Assembly: GCA_040507985.1 (NCBI GenBank)
Contig: JBEVNR010000012.1
Coordinates: forward strand, 1-64,000
From: JBEVNR01 sp040507985
GTDB lineage: Bacteria; Pseudomonadota; Alphaproteobacteria; Rickettsiales; UBA6187
Length of the DNA: 64,000 bases
Direction of reading: 5' to 3'
The position numbers and the translations under genes were made by a program. Below the pieces are notes generated by a model, which ran no database searches, was not told where the DNA came from, and saw only the letters and a list, made by a program, of their open reading frames with translations. Shown here in pieces: positions 46,904-56,091 of this stretch (position 1 is its first letter; the number at the start of each line of letters is the position of its first letter).

Positions 46904-48735
46904 AACGCCTGCCCGATGCTGACATACACGCCGAATTTAAGGTTGTTTCCGTCGTTGATTTCGTCCAGCGGGAAGCCGACGTCCAGCCTGATCGGGCCGA
47001 TGGGACTATAATATCGTCCGCCGACGCCGGCGGAGAAGAACAATTCTTGCGTCGGCTTCACGAATTCCTCGTCATACACGTTTCCCGCGTCGACGAAGGC
47101 GACGCCGCCTACCGCGTCGTTAAAGCGCAGGCGCGTTTCGGCGCTAAACTCCGTCCATACGGTTCCGCCGGCCGGCTCTCCGTTATCTTTGGGACCGATG
47201 GAACGAAAATCGTATCCGCGCACCGATCCGCCGCCGCCCGCGTAAAAACGCAAGTCGGCCGGCACGGATTCCGACGAGGCTCCGTTAATTTGTCCGTAGG
47301 CGGCACGCAGCGCAAGAGTGGGTTTCCACACCCATTTTTCCTGCGTGAAGTAGGTTTGGGCCTCGATTTCCGTTTTTAAAAAACCGATTCCCTTTCCGGT
47401 CACGTCGGAATAATACGACGTCGCCCCGCGCCCGTATATCCCTTCGGTCGGGTCGAGGTTATCGTCGCGGTCGTCCCATTCCGCGTAGACCGGAAAATAT
47501 AGAAAGCCGAAATTTTCGGTGCGGTCGCCGGCTTCGTCCACCCGGGACGAACGCCAGCCCGTGCCCCCGCCGACGGAAAATTCTTTCGTCAAGCGTCGAT
47601 CGATCGTCGCCAGGGCCGACGCCGACGCCGAATTATAGGTGTCGGTGCTTTCTTCGGTCGTGCTGCCGGTCACGTTCAATTTTTGGTTGTCGCGAAGAAA
47701 AAACGGTACGGTATAGGTGCCTTTCACGCCGTATTCCAGCTGTGAGACCACCGCCTTGCCGGTGAATTTATGGGCCTTGCCCCGCAAGTTGCGATGCTCC
47801 CACCCCGCGCTGACGCCCACGCCCTCGTCGCTACCGTAGGTGGCGCCGGCGGTGACGGTGCGATGCGGACGGTCCGTGACGGTCACGGTCATCGGCGCCT
47901 CGCCGTCCTCGTTCGGGGCGTCCGGATAGGAGATTTTAGCGCTTGCGAGCAGTTGCGTTTGCAACAGGGCCGTTTGGGTCGCCTCCACCTTCTCGTAGGT
48001 GAAGCATTCGCCCTTTTTCCATTTGACATATTTTTTTAATATTTCTTCGCTTACGGCGGTATCGCCGTCGAAATGCGTATCTCCGAAATTGGCGGAGGCG
48101 CCGTGGGCGGCGCGGTATTGCACCGCCGCCGTTCCGCCTGCGCGGTTTAGCACCACGCGCGGCGTCACGTCAAGCGAGAGGAAGCAGCGATTTTTTCCGG
48201 TTTCTCTTTTTATCTCTTCCGCTCCGTCCAAAATTTTTTGGGCTTCGGCGATGCTGCCGGGCGGAAGGAAAAACTTTTCTACGCCGGGAACCTCGATCGG
48301 ATCGTTTTCCCAGAGAATTTCGCTTTTCTGCACTTTATACCGCCGACCGGGAACGACGTCGAAAGATACCTTCCCTTTTTTTCCCTTATCGCCGACGGAG
48401 GCGACGCTCGCTCGCGCCGTTGCGTCGTAATAGCCGCGCGATTCCATCGCTTTGCGAATGCGTTCGGCCATCAATCCGCCATAAACGCCAAGCTGCCCAA
48501 CGGTTTTAGGGGAGCGGTCCTTGTCTATCGCTTGTCGGGCAAGCTTTTCCAACTCGTATTTTTTTACGATTTTTTTATCAAGCCCATCAATCTCGACGCT
48601 GTATTTTATTCCCTTATTGCCGAAAGGCCACCAGTCGAAGGCCCGGGCCTCGCGCGCATGAAAAAGAATCGCCGCCCCCAATACAAAGGCGACGACAACC
48701 ATCCGAACGCAGACATTACCATAATTAACACTCAT
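46900..48735 (-). CDS. tamA: Outer-membrane assembly protein TamA (Omp85 family)
   Basis: A 611-residue precursor with a signal peptide ending near AREARA. The mature N-terminus has three POTRA-like domains (KYSVEIDGLDKKIVKKYELE; GYYDATARASVASVG; FGDTHFDGDTAVSEEILKKYV), then a C-terminal beta-barrel of the surface-antigen type. The barrel has the conserved VRGYDFRSIGP loop, GVAFVDAGNVYDE, and a final strand ending in Phe (GVYVSIGQAF), the usual assembly signal. In Proteobacteria TamA works with TamB in outer-membrane protein insertion and phospholipid transport; tamB is not adjacent here, since the next upstream gene is the divergent secDF. Confidence 0.88.
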   Translation of the reverse strand: MSVNYGNVCVRMVVVAFVLGAAILFHAREARAFDWWPFGNKGIKYSVEIDGLDKKIVKKYELEKLARQAIDKDRSPKTVGQLGVYGGLMAERIRKAMESRGYYDATARASVASVGDKGKKGKVSFDVVPGRRYKVQKSEILWENDPIEVPGVEKFFLPPGSIAEAQKILDGAEEIKRETGKNRCFLSLDVTPRVVLNRAGGTAAVQYRAAHGASANFGDTHFDGDTAVSEEILKKYVKWKKGECFTYEKVEATQTALLQTQLLASAKISYPDAPNEDGEAPMTVTVTDRPHRTVTAGATYGSDEGVGVSAGWEHRNLRGKAHKFTGKAVVSQLEYGVKGTYTVPFFLRDNQKLNVTGSTTEESTDTYNSASASALATIDRRLTKEFSVGGGTGWRSSRVDEAGDRTENFGFLYFPVYAEWDDRDDNLDPTEGIYGRGATSYYSDVTGKGIGFLKTEIEAQTYFTQEKWVWKPTLALRAAYGQINGASSESVPADLRFYAGGGGSVRGYDFRSIGPKDNGEPAGGTVWTEFSAETRLRFNDAVGGVAFVDAGNVYDEEFVKPTQELFFSAGVGGRYYSPIGPIRLDVGFPLDEINDGNNLKFGVYVSIGQAF

Positions 48736-48890
48736 AGGATATTAATTATAATGAAGCCGGCATAAAAAAGCCATGGTTAACGAAAAACGACGCCGCCTTC
48801 CTTCATACGCATTACCGCTTGCCTTCTTGCCGCAAAAACGCTACGTTCGCGCGGATTATTAAATACGATAAAACATATGTTCGGAGCCAT

Positions 48891-51401
48891 ATGCGCCCCT
48901 CTAAATGGAAACTCGCCCTGTATGCGGTCGTCATTGTCCTGGGATGTTTGATCGTCGCGCCGAACGTGATGACCGACGCGCAATTGGCCCATTTGCCGAG
49001 TTGGGCGCCGCATAAGCGCATGACGCTGGGGCTGGACATTCGCGGCGGCTCGCACCTGGTGTTGCAGGTGGACGAGCCCGCGTTAAAAAAGGAACGGCTC
49101 GAATCGCTCCAAGAAAGCCTGCGCGCCTCCTTCCGCGAAAAAGGCGTCTCCGGCGCCTCCGTCCGTCAAGACGGAGAAGCGATTGAAATAAAAATCCGCG
49201 AAGGCGCGCCAAAAGATAAAATCCGCGAGACCGTAAACGACATAGGCAAATCTTCGGGCTTGTTCGGCCATACGGGCGCGGCGCTTGACGTGAAAGAGAT
49301 TCCCGACGGCTTTACCGTTAATATCAGCGAGGCGGCGGCACAAGAATTTATCGACGCAGCGGTGACGCAAAGCCTCGAGATCGTGCGGCGGCGCATCGAC
49401 GAGGTGGGCGTGGCCGAACCCGGCATTCAGCGCCTCGGGCGCGACCGCATCGTGGTGCAGCTTCCCGGCGTGCAAGATCCGGACGCCATTAGAAACCTTC
49501 TCGGCAGCACCGCAAAGCTTAGCTTTCATATGGTGCGCGGAGGAGGCGACATGCCGCGCTCCGTGCAAACCATGCGCCTGCCGGACGCGAAAGGCAACGG
49601 CGAGTATTATACCGTCGACCGCATTCCTCTCTTGCAAGGCGATCGCTTGGAAAACGCCATGCCGGGCTACGACCAGCAAACCGGACAACCGATTATCTCG
49701 TTTCGGTTGGACGACATAGGAGCGCGGCGTTTCGGCGACGTCACGCGGCAAAACGTCGGCAAACCCTTCGCCATCGTCCTTGACGGAAAAATACTGAGCG
49801 CGCCGGTCATTCGCGAACCCATTCCAAGCGGATCCGGCCAAATTAGCGGCCATTTCACCACGGCGGAAACGACCTCGCTCTCGGCGCTGCTCCGCGCCGG
49901 CGCGCTTCCCGCCCCGTTGCACGTGATAGAAGAGCGCACCGTTGGGCCGGACTTGGGTAAGGACGCCATCCGCATGGGCGGCATGATGGGGTTGGCCGGC
50001 TTCGGACTGGTGATCGTTTTCATAACGATGTTGTACGGCAGGTGGGGAATGGTGGCAAACTTGGCCCTCATCGCCAACGTCGTATTGACCTTCGCCGCCT
50101 TAACGTTGCTGGGAGCGACGCTCACCCTTCCCGGCGTCGCCGGCGTCGTGCTGGGCATCGGCATTGCGGTGGACGCCAACGTCTTGATAAACGAGCGCAT
50201 ACGCGAGGAAACGCGCCTCGGAAAACCCGCGCGCCACGCGCTTGAGCTTGGGTTTAAGCACGCCTATTCGACCATCGTCGACTCTAACGTCACCACCCTT
50301 ATCGCGACGACGCTGTTGTTTTTTTTCGGATCCGGTCCGGTAAAGGGCTTTGCCGTCACCATGGGATTAGGGATCGCCATATCGATGTTTACCGCCGTCA
50401 CGGTCGTGAAAGCGATCATGGGCGCGTGGGTGGACGCAAAGCGCCCAAAGCAATTTATCATCACGCCGCTGTTCGGCATGCAGATTTTTTCGGATCATTC
50501 GTCCATTAAATTTATGAAGGCGCGCTTTTTTGGCATCGGCGTGTCCATGGTTTTATCCGTTGCCTCCATTATCTTATTTATAAAACCGGGGCTGAATTAC
50601 GGCATCGATTTCGTGGGCGGCACCTTAATCGAAGCCCATACGCAACGACCGGCAAATTTAGCGAACATACGCAATGCGTTGGAAGGCGCGGAGTTAGGAG
50701 AGGCCGCCGTGCAGGAATTCGGCGACCCCACGGCGTTTTTAATACGATTAGAGCGCCAAAAAGGAACGGATTCCGCCGCCGTCGCCGACGCGGCGAAGAA
50801 AATTTTAATAAAAGCGGAGCCGGACGCGACCGTCGTTCGCACCGAAACGGTAGGGCCGAAGCTTAGCGACGAGCTGGCCTATATGGGAATCGTTTCCGTC
50901 ACCTTGGCAAGCTTAGCCATGATGGCCTATATTTGGATGCGTTTTGAATGGCAGTTCGCCATCGGCGCCATTGCCACCCTGGTGCTGGACGTGACGAAAA
51001 CCGTCGGATTTTTTGCGCTGACGCAGCTTGACTTCAACCTTACCGCCATCGCGGCGCTATTGACCTTGATAGGGTATTCCGTCAACGACAAGGTGGTGGT
51101 GTACGACCGGATGCGGGAAAATTTACGACTGAACAAAAAGACGACGCTGCGCGAGGTGATAGACGTCAGCATCAACGCGACGCTGAAACGCAGTATCTAT
51201 ACGTCGGCCACCGCCATGCTGGCCATGCTTCCCATGGCGATAGCGGGAGGAGAGGCCGTGAAAAGCTTCGCCATACCGATGACGTTTGGCATCGTCATCG
51301 CCACCAGCTCCTCCATTTTCATCGCCGCGCCGATTCTTCTCTATTTCGGCGAAAAAATGGAAAAACAAGGGCGCGGATATTTTAAGCCGGCGCCAAATTA
51401 A
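48891..51401 (+). CDS. secDF: Fused protein export subunits SecD-SecF
   Basis: Uses the proton gradient to help complete protein translocation through SecYEG. The 836-residue protein joins SecD (first helix, LGLDIRGGSHLVLQVDEPAL, the periplasmic P1 domain, then five helices with GVVLGIGIAVDANVLINERIREE) and SecF (LNYGIDFVGGTLIEAHTQ, helices, and LIGYSVNDKVVVYDRMRENL) in one chain. E. coli has two genes; fusions are found in some alphaproteobacteria and other groups. The ATG at 48891 has GGAG 8 bases ahead and gives the natural MRPSKWKLALYAVV start; the frame is open 24 codons further upstream. Confidence 0.95.
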   Translation: MRPSKWKLALYAVVIVLGCLIVAPNVMTDAQLAHLPSWAPHKRMTLGLDIRGGSHLVLQVDEPALKKERLESLQESLRASFREKGVSGASVRQDGEAIEIKIREGAPKDKIRETVNDIGKSSGLFGHTGAALDVKEIPDGFTVNISEAAAQEFIDAAVTQSLEIVRRRIDEVGVAEPGIQRLGRDRIVVQLPGVQDPDAIRNLLGSTAKLSFHMVRGGGDMPRSVQTMRLPDAKGNGEYYTVDRIPLLQGDRLENAMPGYDQQTGQPIISFRLDDIGARRFGDVTRQNVGKPFAIVLDGKILSAPVIREPIPSGSGQISGHFTTAETTSLSALLRAGALPAPLHVIEERTVGPDLGKDAIRMGGMMGLAGFGLVIVFITMLYGRWGMVANLALIANVVLTFAALTLLGATLTLPGVAGVVLGIGIAVDANVLINERIREETRLGKPARHALELGFKHAYSTIVDSNVTTLIATTLLFFFGSGPVKGFAVTMGLGIAISMFTAVTVVKAIMGAWVDAKRPKQFIITPLFGMQIFSDHSSIKFMKARFFGIGVSMVLSVASIILFIKPGLNYGIDFVGGTLIEAHTQRPANLANIRNALEGAELGEAAVQEFGDPTAFLIRLERQKGTDSAAVADAAKKILIKAEPDATVVRTETVGPKLSDELAYMGIVSVTLASLAMMAYIWMRFEWQFAIGAIATLVLDVTKTVGFFALTQLDFNLTAIAALLTLIGYSVNDKVVVYDRMRENLRLNKKTTLREVIDVSINATLKRSIYTSATAMLAMLPMAIAGGEAVKSFAIPMTFGIVIATSSSIFIAAPILLYFGEKMEKQGRGYFKPAPN

Positions 51402-51549
51402 CGAAAACTTGATTCGCACTAAAGTATAGCAATTAGCGATAGGTTGGCGTAGGATGCGCGCTGCGTCGGGAAACCGCTAGGTTTTCACCGTTTTCCGTTA
51501 TATAATACATCTGCCGCCGTTGCGGCGTAGCGATGAAAAGCGGAGAGTT

Positions 51550-52107
51550 ATGGCATATTTCGGACGCGTCGGTTGCGCGATCGTCGGGTTGGCGTTGTCG
51601 TCATGCGCCGCCGACCCTAAACAGGTGGACGCCGTCATTTACGGCAACGAAACCGAGCTCACCTGCCGCCAGCTCACCAACGAAATGGACAAAACCTTAT
51701 CCTATCTTCGCGAGGCGGACAGGTACGACCGGTTTCAATGGAGATACATGTTCCCCCCGACCGGCGCGGCGTCCGTCTATAATATTGTGACAGCAAAGAA
51801 AAAAGCGGTGCGGCGCAAGGAGTATCTGGAAGAAGTAATGCGCCGCAAGCAATGTTACGGCGGACCGCAATTTAGTTCGTTCATTGAAGACGGCGCGCTT
51901 TCCCCCACCTTCAACCAGGCCGGCCTGAATCGCGCCTCCGGCTCGTTTCGCAACAATTACGACGTGAATTTTCACGGCATGAGGTTCGAGCGCCAAGGCA
52001 GCGACCAAAAAGGCACGTTTCAGGGAACCATGAACGCCGTTCCTTACGATCCCGAGCGTACCGAGCAAGGCAACGAACAAAGCATGACCTCTCTGTTTGC
52101 GGAGTAG
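51550..52107 (+). CDS. Unknown lipoprotein, 185 residues
   Basis: MAYFGRVGCAIVGLALSSC gives a lipobox (LSSC, Cys19) after the ATG at 51550, which has a GGAGAG ribosome-binding site; an upstream TTG would add ten residues. The mature part has a helical region (TCRQLTNEMDKTLSYLREAD, AKKKAVRRKEYLEEVMRRKQC) and a polar C-terminal half with no recognised domain. Two Cys, one in each half of the helical region, could pair. It stands between secDF and an acyl-CoA ligase gene with its own upstream gap, so it is probably transcribed alone. Confidence 0.65.
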   Translation: MAYFGRVGCAIVGLALSSCAADPKQVDAVIYGNETELTCRQLTNEMDKTLSYLREADRYDRFQWRYMFPPTGAASVYNIVTAKKKAVRRKEYLEEVMRRKQCYGGPQFSSFIEDGALSPTFNQAGLNRASGSFRNNYDVNFHGMRFERQGSDQKGTFQGTMNAVPYDPERTEQGNEQSMTSLFAE

Positions 52108-52250
52108 ATTTTTTGCAGTCGCGACTTTTATGTCGAGGCGCCATCGTTAAAACGGCGGCCGGATAAAAAACCGTCCACCTTTTTCATGATTTGGTAGCAA
52201 ATATCCGGTAGCGGTAAGATATGGTTATGACATATTAAGGAAGCTCCTGC

Positions 52251-53945
52251 ATGCATGCTGCGGACGACGCCCGACGCGGCGCGTTTTCTTTCGTTTGCGC
52301 CCCCTTGTACCGCCTGCCGGAATTGACGGCGAAACGTTTTTGCGATCGTCCGGCGCTGGATTTCTTCGGGAAAAAAACGACGTACGGCATGCTTGCCGCC
52401 GACATTTGCCGCTATGCCGCCGCGCTTGCGCATATAGGAGCGAAAAAAGGCGACCGCATTATTTTGGCGACGCCCAATTGTCCGCCCGCCGTTGCCTTTT
52501 ATTACGCCATATTGCGCGTCGGCGGAACGGTGGTGAACCTCAATCCCGCCTCCGCTCCGCACGAGGCGGCCCGCATTCTCGCCCTTAGCGAGGCGAAGTT
52601 CGCCGCGACCGTCAACATAAGGCGCGTCACCGACATGCTGGGCGAGGCGTGCGCCCTCGCCGGCGACGCGTGCCGCATACAGAAAATATTGACGGAAGAT
52701 TTCACCGAACGCTTGCCGTTTGGAAAAAAATATGCGTTCCGCATTCTCAAATCGGGCGAATTGATCCCGCCGCATCTGTGCCAAGGCACGTTCTTCGCCA
52801 TGCGGCACGTGCCGAGGCGCGCGCCGGTTCCTCCCTCGGCGTCGATCGATCCCCGCCGCGACGTCGCCGCGCTGCAATATACCGGCGGCACGACGGGCGC
52901 ATGCAAGGGAGCGATGCTTACCCACGCCAATTTATACGCGAACGCCGCGCAATCGGCGCAACGCATGGATTTCCTGAAGGAGGGAGGCGAAACCGTGGCC
53001 GCCGTCCTGCCGTTCTTTCACGTCTTCGCCATGACCGCCATCCTGAATACGGGCGTCTATAAGGGGCTGTGCATCAAGTTATATCCCCTGCCGAACGTGG
53101 AATCCTTATGCAAGGACGCGCGCGCCGGCAAGATAACCGTGTTGCCGGGCGTGCCGAACCTTTTCGCGAAGATGGCGCAATATTGCGCCGCGCGGCACGT
53201 CGACCTTTCCTCGCTCGTCTGCGCCGTCTCGGGCGGCGCGCCGCTTTCGGGCGCCGTGAAGGAAGAATTCGAGCGCTTTACGGGCGCCTATGTTATGGAG
53301 GGGTACGGACTCACCGAAGCGTCGCCCGTCGTCGCGCTGCACCCCTATCGACCTGCCGGAGGGGATAGGCCCGGTTCATCCGGCCTGCCCCTGCCCGGAA
53401 CGGAAATACGCATATGCGCGTTGTCGGAGGGCGGAGGCGTTGCGTCCGATTTGCGCGTCGGGGAAACCGGCGAGATTTGCGTGCGCGGCCCGCAAGTGAT
53501 GGCGGGATACGACAAGAGCGATGCGTGCGACGAAAGCAACGCATTAGGGCCGGATGGCTGGCTGCGCACCGGCGATCTGGGCTATCTCGACCGCGACGGC
53601 TATCTCTACGTGGTCGGAAGGCGCAAGGAGCTTATCATCGTCTCCGGATTTAACGTGTACCCGCGCGAAATCGAGGAATTGCTGTGCGTGCGCGACGACG
53701 TGGCGGAGGCCGCCGCCGTGGGCGTCTCTTGCTCGCGAACGGGTCAGGCCGTCATGCTGTTCGTCTCTCCCGCTCCGGGGAAAAATCCGACCGAAAGCGA
53801 CATATTCGCCTATGTGGAAGAGCGGCTTAGCCGCTACAAGCTTCCCCGTCGGATCGTGTTTTTAAAGGAACTGCCGAAAACCCCGTTGGGCAAGCCGGAT
53901 AAAAAGCGGTTGTGCGCGGAATTGGAAGAGATAAAGAGCAAGTAA
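52251..53945 (+). CDS. AMP-forming acyl-CoA synthetase (long-chain fatty acid-CoA ligase type)
   Basis: Activates a carboxylic acid, probably a fatty acid, as the acyl-AMP and then the CoA thioester. The 564-residue ANL-superfamily enzyme has the P-loop YTGGTTGACKGAMLTHAN near residue 205, the EGYGLTEASPVVALHPYRP motif near 355, GWLRTGDLGYLDRDGYLYVVGRRKE near 440 (given in part) and the C-terminal catalytic Lys in LPKTPLGKPDKKRL. Organisation resembles FadD. No beta-oxidation genes are adjacent. An AAGG stretch 10 bases upstream precedes the ATG. Confidence 0.9.
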   Translation: MHAADDARRGAFSFVCAPLYRLPELTAKRFCDRPALDFFGKKTTYGMLAADICRYAAALAHIGAKKGDRIILATPNCPPAVAFYYAILRVGGTVVNLNPASAPHEAARILALSEAKFAATVNIRRVTDMLGEACALAGDACRIQKILTEDFTERLPFGKKYAFRILKSGELIPPHLCQGTFFAMRHVPRRAPVPPSASIDPRRDVAALQYTGGTTGACKGAMLTHANLYANAAQSAQRMDFLKEGGETVAAVLPFFHVFAMTAILNTGVYKGLCIKLYPLPNVESLCKDARAGKITVLPGVPNLFAKMAQYCAARHVDLSSLVCAVSGGAPLSGAVKEEFERFTGAYVMEGYGLTEASPVVALHPYRPAGGDRPGSSGLPLPGTEIRICALSEGGGVASDLRVGETGEICVRGPQVMAGYDKSDACDESNALGPDGWLRTGDLGYLDRDGYLYVVGRRKELIIVSGFNVYPREIEELLCVRDDVAEAAAVGVSCSRTGQAVMLFVSPAPGKNPTESDIFAYVEERLSRYKLPRRIVFLKELPKTPLGKPDKKRLCAELEEIKSK

Positions 53946-54163
53946 GTTTCTAAACTAGACCTCTTGCATAACCCTATCTAGGGCCAATCTAACGCCAACG
54001 GCGCGAAAGGCGGCGGGATGCGTTTTATTTTTTGTTTTTTTATGCACAGCATTACCAAAAAACACCTATGTAAGGAATGCCTCCGTATGTAATTAAGCCA
54101 TGTCCCGCATGCTTATATACGTTGTTGTTGATAAAAAGCGCCTTGCCAAGGATATTTCCTTGC
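53946..54163. other. Intergenic region with a possible insertion-sequence end
   Basis: The segment after the ligase gene contains AGACCTCTTGCATAACCCTA (53962-53981), which is reminiscent of terminal inverted repeats of some IS5-type elements, followed by CCCTA-TC-TAGGG and AT-rich sequence with T-runs at 54029-54041. No transposase and no matching opposite end were found, so this may be a remnant or chance. Confidence 0.25.
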
Positions 54164-55027
54164 TTAGGAAAGGACCGTTAATGCGCGAGAGGTTTTGTCT
54201 TTACTTTTCTTTTGTAAAGCCGATTGGCTTATAACCAGCCCCGTTATGCCTAGGGCGCCTCTATCGAATAGATTCGGGCCTCTTAGAACGGTCCGCAATA
54301 TCCTCGTTCCAGAATACCATCTCCTTTTGAAAGGCGTTGCCGGGTTAGCCTTTTTCAGTAGTCTAAGCATGTCATGATTGGAACGTTTGGTCACGTCGTG
54401 GGATGCATTATCATCAATGACGGGCTGTTCTTCCTCCTCCTCGATAGGTGCGGCAGGAGCTTTTTCCTCAATGACGGCGGAGATAGCTGCTTCCTGAGGG
54501 GCAATTTTTACTTCGGACGGAAAGAATGGCCTAAAAACCTGAAGCGGAACGACGCTAACGGCAGAACTTTGCTCTAGCGTCGAAACGAAGTCCTTGAACC
54601 AAGGTTGCTCGTCATCAAATCCCTCAGCCATGGAGATATGGAAGGCGCCTTCTTTATTCGCCTTTTCAATTTGTTGCAGTAGCTTAAGAAAGCCGGAACG
54701 CTCATCTTCCGAGGGCTGCCAAGGAGGAAAAGCGATGACGCAATAGTGATTCCCGGAGGAAGGGCCATACTGTTCCCATAAGAGCGACATATTCTCAAAG
54801 AAGGTACGAGGCAGGGCTGAATTCTCCGAATCCGGAAGTTCTACTTCGCCCAATTCGCTTTTATCCACTCTGCCTATGGTAATCAGGTATCGTGCAATAT
54901 TGCCCGCCACCGCATGTCGCCATTCATCCGAGCCACAGCTTTCATCAATCAAACAACAATAACCTCCGGATGATTTCTTTGGAAGATACGCCTGTAAGTC
55001 GTGGGGTTTTCCGGAGTAGGAAGCCAT
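54164..55027 (-). CDS. Unknown 287-residue protein
   Basis: No family recognised. An alpha/beta-looking N-terminal region (SSGGYCCLIDESCGSDEW, NIARYLITIGRVD, HYCVIAFPPWQPSEDERSG, FLKLLQQIEKANKEG) to about residue 170 is followed by an acidic linker (APAAPIEEEEEQPVIDD) and a basic C-terminal region with one hydrophobic patch (RGALGITGLVISQSAL). There is no signal peptide. Like the gene at 6884-8446 it is visibly more AT-rich than its neighbours and stands alone between AT-rich flanks. A basic C-terminus is common in type IV secretion substrates, so an effector role is possible but speculative. Confidence 0.65.
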   Translation of the reverse strand: MASYSGKPHDLQAYLPKKSSGGYCCLIDESCGSDEWRHAVAGNIARYLITIGRVDKSELGEVELPDSENSALPRTFFENMSLLWEQYGPSSGNHYCVIAFPPWQPSEDERSGFLKLLQQIEKANKEGAFHISMAEGFDDEQPWFKDFVSTLEQSSAVSVVPLQVFRPFFPSEVKIAPQEAAISAVIEEKAPAAPIEEEEEQPVIDDNASHDVTKRSNHDMLRLLKKANPATPFKRRWYSGTRILRTVLRGPNLFDRGALGITGLVISQSALQKKSKDKTSRALTVLS

Positions 55028-55308
55028 ATCGCAAATAATAACGGACGAAAGAAAAGCGATTTGGTCAGATTCGGATGAGGAAAGAGAGGAACGATCAGAG
55101 AGGAGCGCATAAACTAAGCAGAATTTAATAGTTATTATATTATTTCTTGGTTAAGCAATCAACCGCAAAAACCTAATCAACAAAAATATTATAAATTTTA
55201 ACTTGTATAAACCTTCAGCAGCTTAGCGTCAATCGTGGGGGTTGCTTAATATAGGTTTGCCTTTTGGCGCTAACTTTCGTATTCTGCCGTTCCGGAATGA
55301 TCGGAAAT
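55028..55308 (+). promoter_or_regulatory. AT-rich divergent intergenic region before mlaE
   Basis: About 280 bases, very AT-rich from 55120 to 55210. Promoters for the unknown minus-strand gene and for mlaEF should lie here, but no single -35/-10 pair stands out. No hairpin, tRNA or open frame with a ribosome-binding site was seen. Confidence 0.4.
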
Positions 55309-55314
55309 AAGGAG
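55309..55314 (+). promoter_or_regulatory. Ribosome-binding site that decides a TTG start for mlaE
   Basis: AAGGAG sits 6 bases before TTG at 55321. The two earlier candidates, TTG 55264 and ATG 55297, have no comparable site, so the TTG is preferred. Confidence 0.6.
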
Positions 55315-55320
55315 ATTTCG

Positions 55321-56091
55321 TTGTCGTTCGTTAGCGCCATCGGTCGCGTGACCCTAGGTTTCGCCGCCGGCGTGGGGGCGTTCGTCCTGTTTGTGGCGGA
55401 CGGCCTAAGCCATGCGTTTCGTCCTCCCTTTTATTTTCGCCGCTTCGCGGCGCAATGCCTGCATGTCGGTTTTTACTCGCTGCCCATGGTGGGCATGACG
55501 GCGCTGTTTACCGGCGCGGTGCTGGTGCTGCAAAGCTACACCGGGTTTTCGCGGTTTAACGCCGAAAGCTCCATCGCCGCCGTGGTGGTCATTTCCATCA
55601 CGCGCGAGCTTGGCCCCGTGTTGGGAGGATTGATGGTGGCGGGAAGGATCGGCGCGGCCATTGCGGCGGAAATCGGAGCCATGCGCGTGACGCAGCAAAT
55701 CGACGCGCTGACCACGCTCTCAGTGCATCCCATGAAATATCTGGTGGCGCCGCGCCTGCTGGCCGGGGCCTTGTGCCTGCCGCTGTTGGTGGCGGTCGCC
55801 GACGTGGTCGGCGTGATGGGCGGCTGGCTGGTGGGCGTGTATAAGCTGGGGTTTTCCTCCGGAAGCTACTTGACCAACACGTTTCATTACGTCGAGGCGT
55901 CCGACGCGCTCTCCGGCTTGGCCAAAGCCTGCGTTTTCGGCCTTATCATCGCCTCGGTCGGGTGTTATCAGGGATATAGGGCGGAAAAAGGCGCCGGCGG
56001 CGTGGGGCTTGCCGTCATGCAGGCCGTCGTACAGGCGTCGGTGTTGATATTGGCGTCGAACTATCTGCTGACGGAACTGTTTTTTAAATAG
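55321..56091 (+). CDS. mlaE: MlaE-type ABC transporter permease
   Basis: Inner-membrane subunit of a phospholipid transporter that maintains outer-membrane lipid asymmetry. With the TTG start it has 256 residues and five or six helices. The family signature is strong: SLPMVGMTALFTGAVLVLQSY, SITRELGPVLGGLMVAGRIGAA, EIGAMRVTQQIDALTTLSVHP, and the C-terminal GYRAEKGAGGVGLAV. mlaF follows immediately, its GTG starting at the base after the mlaE stop. The usual next partner mlaD (MCE-domain protein) is not present: the next gene is pstB on the opposite strand. Confidence 0.92.
   Translation: MSFVSAIGRVTLGFAAGVGAFVLFVADGLSHAFRPPFYFRRFAAQCLHVGFYSLPMVGMTALFTGAVLVLQSYTGFSRFNAESSIAAVVVISITRELGPVLGGLMVAGRIGAAIAAEIGAMRVTQQIDALTTLSVHPMKYLVAPRLLAGALCLPLLVAVADVVGVMGGWLVGVYKLGFSSGSYLTNTFHYVEASDALSGLAKACVFGLIIASVGCYQGYRAEKGAGGVGLAVMQAVVQASVLILASNYLLTELFFK

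Noticed and set aside
49083..49922. 279-codon minus-strand frame opposite secDF
   Set aside because: Antisense of the conserved SecD domain; no recognisable protein.
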